Below are positions 11,301 to 23,300 of a DNA stretch of 64,000 bases, piece by piece (position 1 is the first letter of the stretch; each line of letters begins with the position of its first letter). Position numbers and translations under genes: made by a program. The stretch comes from Omphiscola glabra (Eukaryota > Mollusca > Gastropoda > Lymnaeidae): assembly GCA_964017045.1 (NCBI GenBank), contig OZ024806.1:7212488-7276487 (forward strand), in the 5' to 3' direction. Under the pieces are notes generated by a model. That model saw only the letters and a program-made list of their open reading frames with translations, did no database searches and was not told the origin of the DNA.

Positions 11301-14300
11301 GGTATCGGCCACACCCCATGTTCAGAGGTATCGGCCACACCCCATGTTCAGAGGTATCGACCACACTCCATGTTCAGAGGTATCGACCACTCTCCATGTT
11401 CAGAGGTATCGACCACACTCCATGTTCAGAGGTATCGGCCACACCCCATGTTCAGAGGTATCGACCACACCCCATGTACAGAGGTATCGGCCACACTCCA
11501 TGTTCAGAGGTATCGACCACACTCCATGTTCAGAGGTATCGGCCACAGCCCATGTTCAGAGGTATCGACCACACTCCATGTTCAGAGGTATCGACCACAC
11601 TCCATGTTCAGAGGTATCGACCACACTCCATGTTCAGAGGTATCGGCCACACTCCATGTTCAGAGGTATCGGCCACACTCCATGTTCAGAGGTATCGACC
11701 ACACTCCATGTTCAGAGGTATCGACCACACTCCATGTTCAGAGGTATCGGCCACACTCCATGTTCAGAGGTATCGACCACACTCCATGTTCAGAGGTATC
11801 GGCCACACTCCATGTTCAGAGGTATCGACCACACTCCATGTTCAGAGGTATCGGCCACACTCCATGTTCAGAGGTATCGACCACACTCCATGTTCAGAGG
11901 TATCGGCCACACTCCATGTTCAGAGGTATCGGCCACACTCTCTGTTCAGAGGTATCGACCACACTCCATGTTCAGAGGTATCGACCACACCCCATGTTCA
12001 GAGGTATCGGCCACACCCCATGTTCAGAGGTATCGACCACACTCCATGTTCAGCGGTATCGGCCACAATCCATGTTCAGAGGTATCGGCCACACCCCATG
12101 TTCAGAGGTATCGACCACACCCCATGTTCAGAGGTATCGACCACACTCCATGTTCAGAGGTATCGGCCACACCCCTTGTTCAGAGGTATCGACCACACTC
12201 CATGTTCAGAGGTATCGGCCACACCCCATGTTCAAGATATCGGCGACACTCTCTGTTCAGAGGTATCGGCCACACTCTCTGTTCAGAGGTATCGGCCACA
12301 CTCTCTGTTCAGAGGTATCGGCCACACTCTCTGTTCAGAGGTATCGGCCACACTCTCTGTTCAGAGGTATCGACCACACTCCATGTTCAGAGGTATCGGC
12401 CACACTCTCTGTTCAGAGGTATCGGCCACACTCTCTGTTCAGAGGTATCGGCCACACTCTCTGTTCAGAGGTATCGGCCACACTCTCTGTTCAGAGGTAT
12501 CGGCCACACTCTCTGTTCAGAGGTATCGGCCACACTCTCTGTTCAGAGGTATCGGCCACACTCTCTGTTCAGAGGTATCGGCCACACTCTCTGTGTTGAA
12601 TCGGATTCTGAGCCTTAAAAAAGTGTATACGTGGTGTGTGTAAGGGGGGGGGGGGGTGTTTAAGACCATTTTAAAAAAAAAACTCCGTGAGAATCCCTGA
12701 CGTGGACGAGTCCATCGAGTCCATCGTTTCAGCCACCAGATTACCTAATCTCGAACGCACGTGTGTTGTAAAGGAAACATTGGCTTGGGATGTGTATAAC
12801 GTTACGTGGTTTACACGTGGCAATTATCTAACGCCAAACCCCCTCCCCCCACCTTCTCCGGCCTGTGGTAATATGTTCAGCGAATCAATTTGTTTCGTTT
12901 ATGTTTGTTTCACTTTTATTGTACTTTCACATTTGGTTTTGGGGTAGGGGGGGGGGGTGTTTGGATTCTGAACGGAAATCCGTTTTTCGAGACATTAAAT
13001 TTATGACATCCAGTATTCCAAGAAAAGTGGTTGGTGTGGGGGGGGGGGGGGCGAAGGGGACGGTGTTTACAACTGCTCAGATCCGTCATCTTGATATAAA
13101 AACGTTTTTCCACCGAAGTCCTCCGGACACTCCTGCGGTGCGTGGTCAATACAAAGAAATATTAGGAGTGTTGGGATTACTGGTGATCATCAGATGAGAT
13201 GCTTGCCACAAAACTTAACTTAAGATGCTTGCCACAAAACTACACTTAAGATGCTTGCCACAAAACTTAACTTAAGATTAGATGCTTGCCACAAAACTTA
13301 ACTTAAGATGCTTGCCACAAAACTGCACTTAAGATGCTTGCCACAAAACTGCACTTAAGATGCTTGCCACAAAACTACACTTAAGATGCTTGCCACAAAA
13401 CTTAACTTAAGATGCTTGCTACAAAACTACACTTAAGATGCTTGCCACAAAACTGCACTTAAGATGCTTGCCACAAAACTACACTTAAGATGCTTGCCAC
13501 AAAACTTAACTTAAGATGCTTGCCACAAAACTGCACTTAAGATGCTTGCCACAAAACTACACTTAAGATGCTTGCCACAAAACTTAACTTAAGATGCTTG
13601 CCACAAAACTACACTTAAGATGCTTGCCACAAAACTTAACTTAAGATGCTTGCCACAAAACTTAACTTAAGATGCTTGCCACAAAACTTAACTTAAGATG
13701 CTTGCCACAAAACTTAACTTAAGATGCTTGCCACAAAACTTAACTTAAGATGCTTGCTACAAAACTTAACTTAAGATGCTTGCCACAAAACTTAACTTAA
13801 GATGCTTGCCACAAAACTTAACTTAAGATGCTTGCTACAAAACTACACTTAAGATGCTTGCCACAAAACTACACTTAAGATGCTTGCCACAAAACTACAC
13901 TTAAGATGCTTGCCACAATACTAAACTTTAAAAAAATATTGTTTGTTAGGGCACGCCGCTGGGTCGGACAATAAGAGTACAAGTCAGTGTGCATGTACTT
14001 TTTTTGTGAAGGCGGATATTAAATTTGAATTAAAAGGCGCGTCCTGTCAGATCAACGTGAAATACTTAAGTTGTTTGTAGGGTTTCTCTCCCGAGATCCC
14101 GGAGGATTTTCAGAAAACAAAAGGCTTCCCGGTAGATGTTCCCATACCAGGAGATCCCGGATACACACTTTTAGAAAACAATCTTCTTGTTTAAAAAAAA
14201 AACAACAACATTTCAGCAACTGACAGACTTTCACAAATTGTCGCTGACAGCCAGAAAGGTACTTCAGTTTTAATTCACACTTCCAATAAAACAAATGCTC

Positions 14301-17300
14301 TTCAATTTTAATTCACCGCAAAAATTATTATTATTGACACTTCCAATAAAACAAATGCTCTTTTGAATAAAAAGTTTTCATTCAACGCAAACATTATTAA
14401 ACATATACATTATATATTATATCACATTTCCATTAAAACCAGTTAGTGTGGTGGCACCTCCAACTATCCTATCGGTTATTCAATGATAAAATCATGTTAT
14501 GTTTGTTAGCACATCGTCTGACAGCATGTATGATACCGTGTGGTTGTAGAAGTTAGCACATCGTCTGACAGCATGTATGATACTGTGTTGTTGTAGAAGT
14601 TAGCTCATCGTCTGACAGCATGTATGATACCGTGTGGTTGTAGAAGTTAGCACATCGTCTGACAGCATGTATAAAACCGTGTTGTTGTAGAAGTTAGCAC
14701 ATCGTCTGACAGCATGTATAATACTGTGTTGTTGTAGAAGTTAGCACATCGTCTGACAGCATGTATAATACCGTGTTGTTGTAGAAGTTAGCACATCGTC
14801 TGACAGCTTGTATAATACCGTGTTGTTGTAGAAGTTAACACATCGTCTGACAGCATGTATAATACCGTGTTGTTGTAGAAGTTAGCACATCGTCTGACAG
14901 CTTGTATAATACCGTGTTGTTGTAGAAGTTAGCACATCGTCTGACAGCATGTATAATACCGTGTTGTTGTAGAAACAAGATGCTGCCGGCTTTATCGTGA
15001 ACTAATGCAGAAATTGTCAAAAAAATTCATGGCGTCCACAGAAGCAGTTGTATTTATAGCTGCATAGATTAGAGTAGCAGTAATCATAATTTTTGCGGTG
15101 AATTAAAATTGAAGTACCGCCAGGAGCTGCGAAAAGACTGCGCTGAGTTATTAAGCTAATTAGCTCCAATCTCTAATAAACATGTTCTTAAGATGTCTAG
15201 TCAAGACCATATTTACAGTCTAGTATAAGCTGTACGACCCTGACAAGACCATATTGACATATAAGTATAAGCTGTATGACCCTGACAAGACCATTTTGAC
15301 ATATAAGTATAAGCTGTATGACCCTGACAAGACCATTTTGACATATAAGTATAAGCTGTATGACCCTGACAAGACCATATTGACATATAAGTATAAGCTT
15401 TACGACCCTGACCACGTTATAATGAAGGGGGAAATTGGCTAATAAGGTGAATTCTTGGAAATGAAAACACAATCAAATTATATTTTTCAATATTTTTATT
15501 ATTTAATTGATACTTTGATTCAAATCAAAATTCAAATTATGAAGCCACAAAACCCCCCCCCCCCCCCCCCCCCCCCCCAACCAAAAAAAAATATAAAAAA
15601 TTAAAAAACGACAACAAAACAACCAAACCTTAAAAAATCTCTATTTCTCTTAGTTCATTGTCTCAGACGGCAGCCCAACGGAAATCCCTTCGCAATCTCA
15701 TTGGAGGTCACGTCCCGTGGGCTGGGGACCTAGTAACTTGTACTTAACCAGCCGGTTATGTGTCAAACTAATGTTATATTATGTGGTGTACTTTTTATTT
15801 CCACCAAATTCAACTTAGTAAAACGTATACGTGAATGGATACATTTAGTAAAATTTCTATTATTTTTATGAAAACAAATAAAAGCAACAACCCTTTTTAC
15901 AAATGTTGTTAGAAATATTGGCTTGCAAATATTTCGTGTGCGGATTTGAAACTTAGAATTTGGGACCTGTAAAAAAAAATTGAAAAACTCAAATGAGTTT
16001 CAAGATTTGTTGTGCAGATGGTCACTATCAGCACCTATAGCGGTCACTATCAGCACCTATAGCGGTCACTATCAGCACCTATAGTGGTCACTATCACCAC
16101 CTATAGCGGTCACTATCAGCACCTATAGCGGTCACTATCAGCACCTACAGCGGTCACTATCAGCACCTACAGCTGTCACTATCACCACCTACAGCTGTCA
16201 CTATAGGAACCTAGAGCTTTCACTGTCGCCACCTAGAGCTTTCACTGTCGCCACCTAGAGCTTTCACTGTCGCCACCTAGAGCTTTCACTGTCGCCACCT
16301 AGAGCTTTCACTGTCGCCACCTAGAGCTTTCACTGTCGCCACCTAGAGCTTTCACTGTCGCCACCTAGAGCTTTCACTGTCGCCACCTAGAGCTTTCACT
16401 GTCGCCACCTAGAGCTTTCACTGTCGCCACCTAGAGCTTTCACTGTCGCCACCTAGAGCTTTCACTGTCGCCACCTAGAGCTTTCACTGTCGCCACCTAG
16501 AGCTTTCACTGTCGCCACCTAGAGCTTTCACTTATAGCTGTCTCAATCGGCACCTACAAAACTATCGACCTAGCTGTCACTATCAGCATCTGTGGCTGTC
16601 ATTGTCGGCACGTCACAACTGTTGGTTTAGGTGTCGCTATCGCCACCCAGCGCTGACACTATCGCCACCTAGCGCTGACACTATCGCCACCCAGCGCTGA
16701 CACTATCGCCACTTTCCATCGGTGCTCAATTTGGAGGCCAAGAGCGAAAGATGGTCCGATCGAACTCAATTTTCTGTTAGGGGCCAATAAGTAGTCACTG
16801 TCGGCTCAGTTTTGTAGATGGGCTGGACAGTTTGTGTCTGCAAGCGTGTTTGGGGGTTGGGGGGGGGGGAGTGTGGTTCTAGACTGACGTGTGATACGTG
16901 AATATGTTTTATACTTAAATATCGTTTTTTCCACCAGCTTAACGTCAAGGCTTTCATGTGTGTTTCATGATCGGACGCTGCTCTCGTCATAACAACACTT
17001 ATTATATAATATCTTTGATTTACTTGAATGACGTGTCGCGGAACGTAGAGAAAGACACAAATGTCACCAACAACGTTAGATTACGAAGATTGATAACCGC
17101 TTCTTTAGAGTGCATGGCCCTGTCTAGTGAGATGTGTGTGTGTGGACCTGTCTACTGAGATGTGTGTGTGTGTGTACCTGCCTAGTGAGATGTGTGTGTG
17201 TGGACCTGTCTACTGAGATGTGTGTGTGTGGACCTGTCTATTGAGGTGTGTGTGGACCTGTCGAGTGAGATGTGTGTGTGGCCCTGTCTAGTGAGATGTG

Positions 17301-20300
17301 TGTGTGGCCCTGTCTAGTGTGATATATGTGGACCTGTCTAGTGAGATGTGTGTGTGGACCTGTCTAGTGTGATATATGTGGACCTGTCTAGTGAGATGTA
17401 TGTGTGGCCCTGTCTAGTGAGATGTGTGTGTGGACCTGTCTAGTGAGATGTATATGTGGACCTGTCTAGTGAGATGTATATGTAGACCTGTCTAGTGAGA
17501 TGTGTGTGTGGACCTGTCTAGTGTGATATATGTGGACCTGTCTAGTGAGATGTGTGTGTGGACCTGTCTAGTGAGATGTGTGTGTGGACCTGTCTAGTGT
17601 GATATATGTGGACCTGTCTAGTGAGATGTGTGTGTGGACCTGTCTAGTGAGATGTGTGTGTGGACCTGTCTAGTGGGATATATGTGGACCTGTCTAGTGA
17701 GATGTGTGTGTGGACCTGTCTAGTGAGATGTGTGTGTGGACCTGTCTAGTGAGATGTATGTGTGGACCTGTCTAGTGAGATGTGTGTGGACCTGTCTAGT
17801 GAGATGTATATGTGGCCCTGTCTAGTGAGATGTATATGTGGACCTGTCTAGTGAGATGTGTGTGTGGACCTGTCTAGTGTGATATATGTGGACCTGTCTA
17901 GTGAGATGTATGTGTGGCCCTGTCTAGTGAGATATATGCGGACATGTCTAGTGAGATGTGTGTGTGGACCTGTCTAGTGAGATGTGTGTGGCCCTGCCTA
18001 GCGAGATGTGTGTGTGTCGATGTCAGAGCTGGGTGTGCTTTATACTTTGAAGACTGTGAACTTGCGCAAAGAGATGTTTGTTTGTGTACTTCCTGGGTCA
18101 GTTTTTTTATCGTGTATCTGTGTTGTGAAAGGTGTGTTGTTTTGTGTTTGTGAGTGGGTGGGTGTGTGTGTGAGAGTGAGTGTCATGCCAGGGTGTGCTT
18201 ACACGTAAGACTTAGATTGTGAGTAGCACCTGTGAAGGGCGCCCGACTTCTGGAGCCATGAGCAAGGTTATAAAGAGCCAATGGCTGAGCCTCGTTAGGA
18301 AACCAGGGCAGGTTGCCGAATGATGAAACGATTCATCGAAGATGATATTCCCACGGCGGCCCCATCATTCCTTTGTTTTGAGAGCTTAACTCAGTATTTG
18401 TGTCTAGAACAAGTGCTGAGTGTTTGATGACTATTTGAACTATTTTGGTTGTTTTGTACCGGTCTCATTCATGTTCCAACGTTACTATCTTTAATAGATG
18501 TACGGCACATCATCTCAAGCACACATGTTTTTGTCTTTAAGGGATGTACGGCACATCATTTCAAGCACACATGTTTTTGTCTTTAAGGGATGTACGGCAC
18601 ATCATTTCAAGCAAAATTAAAATGGTATCTGGTCATGCTGACCGAAAACGTGTTATATCCATTGCCAAGATTAAAAAGTTGAGTAAACTGGCATGGGAAA
18701 TTTAACCGATCCAGAAGTTGATTTTTTAAAAAAAAACTGATCACTTAAATCATTTGAGAATCCCTGTCATTAGGTAACATCAGCTTCCAGGTGAAGCATG
18801 GCGTCCCGCTGAGCACCCATTTGTTTACGCACTCATTGCACTCTCGTGTCTTTTGAATGGGTTTGCTTCCCTCCCAGCAGCACTCCTCAGAGTTGTCTGC
18901 TCACGTGGTTGCCATTACGTTGGATTACCCTACCCCTGATCGTCGCGTCACCCCGGCCACCATTTCGCCCCATCTTCACCCTTCCACTGCCAACCTGGCA
19001 GTTTTTATGACTGCCGAATGCCGTCCACCCCGTCATCATTTTGGAAGCGTCGCTGCGGGAAGAAGCTAAGATTGCATTGTAGCAACGATGAAAAAAAAGC
19101 TGAGTTTGTACGGTGGCCATTGCTCAAAAGGAACTCTGCTAAGATGGCATGGTGGCCATTGCTGAAAGGAACTTTGCTAAGATGGCATGGTGGCCATTGC
19201 TGAAAGGAACTTAGCAAAGATGGCATGCTGGCCATTGCTGAAAGGAACTTAGCTAAGATGGCATGGTGGCCATTGCTGAAAGGAACTTAGCAAAGATGGC
19301 ATCGTGGCCATTGCTGAAAGGAACTTAGCTAAGATGGCATGGTGGCCATTGCTGAAAGGAACTTTGCTAAGATGGCATGGTGGCCATTGCTGAAAGTAAC
19401 TTTGCTAAGATGGCATGGTGGCCATTGCTAGAGGGAAGGGATTGTCTTAAATCTGTTTTTTTTAATTCTGTAACTTGTTTTGTGTGTTTGATTGAGGGTT
19501 TTTGTTTTACACAGGATTGACCATCCCCCCCAAGAATAGTAGCTATACTAGGCTGGCTAATCCATTTCATCCAGTTATCCGACCATGGCTGGAGATCTGG
19601 AACATGTTCAATCATTCACGTCTGCCCATCAATCTCTTTTGTGTCTGGGCCTTTATTCGACCCTATGAAACTGGGCAACTGTAGTATGTTCAATCATTCA
19701 CGTCTGCGCATCAATGGCTTTTGTGTCTGGGCCTTTATTCGACCTTTTGAAACTGGGCAACTGTAGTATGTTCAATCATTCACGTCTGCACATCAATGGC
19801 TTTTGTGTCTGAGCCTTTATTCGACCTTATGAAACTGGGCAACTGTAGTATGTTCAATCATTCACGTCTGCCCATCAATGGCTTTTGTGTCTGAGCCTTT
19901 ATTCGACCTTATGAAACTGGGCAACTGTAGTATGTTCAATCATTCACGTCTGCCCATCAATGGCTTTTGTGTCTGAGCCTTTATTCGACCTTATGAAACT
20001 GGGCAACTGTAGCATGTTCAATCATTCACGTCTGCCCATCAATGGCTTTTGTGTCTGAGCCTTTATTCGACCTTATGAAACTGGGCAACTGTAGTATGTT
20101 CAATCATTCACGTCTGCCCATCAATGGCTTTTGTGTCTGAGCCTTTATTCGACCTTATGAAACTGGGCAACTGTAGTATGTTCAATCATACATGTCCGCC
20201 AATAAATCAAACAAATGGCTTGGTATTTGAGCCTGTATTCCAGCATAAAAGTGCACTGAATTGTTCCAACACTCGGTGTACACATTGCTGCATGGATCTA

Positions 20301-23300
20301 TTGATTCCACCAGGAAACTCTAGGATCCTGATGTATTTGGGAGGCCCCAGTTGAAGGCCAAGCTTTGTGTCACGCAGGATTCGCGATATCACATAGCACA
20401 GACACACACACAAAAGGTCATTGCCTTTTTATTGAGTCCTACCGACTTTCATGTACAACAGTATCCTGTTACCGTATTGTCTTTGGACTTTTGTTATGGC
20501 TTAATTGACGTCATTGGGCTGCCAATAGCAGGGCTATTTGATCGTTTGCCGTGTCCCGGAGTTTGTGGCTCTGTACGGTTGAAAGCACCCTTGTGTGGGT
20601 GCTACGTGTGGATCTCGTGTTGCCCCGGAGTGCGGCGCTGTACGGTTGAAAGGACGCTTGTGTGGGTACTACGTGTGGATCTCGTGTGGCCCCGGAGTGT
20701 GGAGCTGTATAATTTTAAGCACCCATGTGTGGGTGCTGTACGGTTGAAAGCACCCACCAAAAAAAAAAAATACAAAAACACCCAGAAATCCCATGCCTGT
20801 TATAACAAGTGGTTCTCAACTGTGTCTCCTATTTCAACTCCATATTGAACACTTAGTTTCACCATTTTCTCTTCTTTTGGAATCTCCAGAACTGATAACA
20901 CATTATTGTAATTTCTTTATCTAAACTCAAAGCACATGGTAATATTCATATAAGGATTGTGACCCAAGTCTCTTGTATATTTTCAGTGTGGCTATTTTAG
21001 TGATTTTAGTTTATGCAAAAAAAAAAAAATACAAAAATCATTTGGGATCTCAATTCTATATCAATAAATCTAGTGTGTAAGTTCAATAAACTAGTGTGAC
21101 AGTTCAGTAAAACTAGTGTGACAGTTCAGTAAAACTAGTGTGAAAGTTCAATAAACTAGTGTGACAGTTCAGTAAAACTAGTGTGAAAGTTCAGTAAAAC
21201 TAGTGTGAAAGTTCAATAAAACTAGTGTGACAGTTCAGTAAAACTAGTGTGAAAGTTCAGTAAAACTAGTGTGAAAGTTCAGTAAAACTAGTGTGACAGT
21301 TCAGTAAAACTAGTGTGACAGTTCAGTAAAACTAGTGTGACAGTTCAGTAAAACTAGTGTGACAGTTCAGTAAAACTAGTGTAGTGTGACACCTGTTCCG
21401 CCATGTTGAATATCGATCAAAACATTTACACACAAGACATTTTACAACTATAACAATTTCAACACATGACACCTGAAGCATTTCTCTAGTGTAGACGCCA
21501 GCCATAAATGAACTCCTTTAGTGACATTAATGACTTCATTAGTGATCATTTACACTTGGTACGGCTAGTAAATTCGTAGGGACTGGGTAGCACAATTGTT
21601 TTTATATCTTTCTGTCCTTACGTTAAGAGAAAGAATTCGCCCTGATTGAGCTGATCTTTGGAATTTGTGATGAAGTGAGTTGAGCATCTTAGAGATGGCG
21701 CTTAAGCCCACTATGCACCCGACCCCGTCTTTCCCCCCCCCCTCCCTACCCCAACCTATGGCTGTATGAGATGTGTGCCTCTATTCCCCCACTTTGATAG
21801 GTCTCCCACCCGCAAGCCACTTAGATGAGATTTCTACAGCCTCGGTAACCATTGCGCCCCCCACCCCCAACCCTCCTGTTTAAGAATCACTCCTGTGGTA
21901 TTAGGGGCTAATGACTTCAATCTCCCTCAAGTTCATTGAGAAATGTCCCAGCAAGCCACAGGGTACAAAAGTCAACAGAGGATAAATTAGTAATTGAAAG
22001 CCAGTGGCATTTTTACTACAACCCCCCCCCCTTTTTTTTTTCTCTGCCTCCAGGAAACACTGCGAGCTGTTTCTTGATAAATTTTGATTACAAAATAAAA
22101 ATACATTTTTTCAAAATCATTTACAACAGGTGATGGGTTAAACAGTGAACTTTAAACTATTTCTCTTCCTTAAACAAAAGTTTTGTTTCTCTGATTTTGA
22201 TGTACCCTTATACAATTACTGATTTTGATGTACCCTTATACAATTGAAACATGTTCCAATTTCATCATAGTGTAATTTAGGGGGGGGGGGGGGGGAATAG
22301 GTTTATTTATTTTATTTGTTATTTACTGACTATGCCAAGCTTTGTGTGTGTGTGTGTGTGATTTTGTGGCTATAAATAGCTTAACTTGATATTTGAAGTT
22401 TGCACCAGTTCAGTCCTCATATCTCCATCTGACCTGCCACTCACCTTTGTCTGACAGATGACATCTCCCAACACGCCCCATTGCATCATGATGGACTGAA
22501 TCAGGGGCGTGTAGGGACATGTTAGAGAAAAGTGGAGAAAAGTGTAAAAGAAAGTTAATTTAAAGAAAATAAAAACAAATTAATTCATTATCATTTTTTT
22601 GCTGTCAACCCCATTTCTACACGCTGAGTTTTTCTGTCTCTGTATTTTTTGCTGTCGAAAGCTTCTTGGCCAAAATGTCCACTTTTTTTTGTATTTCCGT
22701 TCTTCGGGGTTTCCTCTACCCAGTGTATATTTCTTAATTTATTCTCAAAAGTCCAAATTTTGTATGAACCCAGCTCAAGGATGCATAGACAAACATAGTA
22801 ACAGTAGATTTGAAAAGATGGTAAATTAGCTTACTAAATATTTGTGGGATCTTTAAAAAAAAAACAATTATTTCAGGCCTTAAAGGGCTAAAAAAATTTG
22901 TTTTCATATAGACTGATGAATTATTGTGTTGTGAAATTATTTTTTATTCGTATTCTGAGATCTTTGAAAGACTTGAAATTCTGATTGCCATTCTACAATG
23001 CTCCAGGACTATGTTTGGCCCTTTCGTTACTGAATAACATGGTTAGATTCAGGTCACGGGGACTCAGTAGACACGCAGACCGTATTGCGTGTTCTGTACA
23101 TGTAAGTGTCTGATTCAAGTTATGACAGTGTGCGCACTTATCTTGTTTGAGATGAATGACATGCCAGCTGGGGGATGCACACTTTGTTGTCCTATCAAAC
23201 TGCACGTTGCACACGCCCCAATTTGAATCACAGGGAGTGTAAGGACGTGTCCTGTTCATTCAATGAAGCTCTGGAGTTTTTAATCTTTGAAGATGATGCA

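Noticed and set aside
10406..12643. A 745-codon open reading frame, with two more of similar length in the other forward frames
   Set aside because: All three frames are the same stop-free 26-bp repeat; there is no domain, signal peptide or independent codon pattern.
18857..19069. 70-codon open frame with fairly balanced composition
   Set aside because: No recognised motif, and an overlapping minus-strand frame is open too.
20351..20848. 165-codon open frame
   Set aside because: It spans an imperfect direct repeat and has no recognisable domain.
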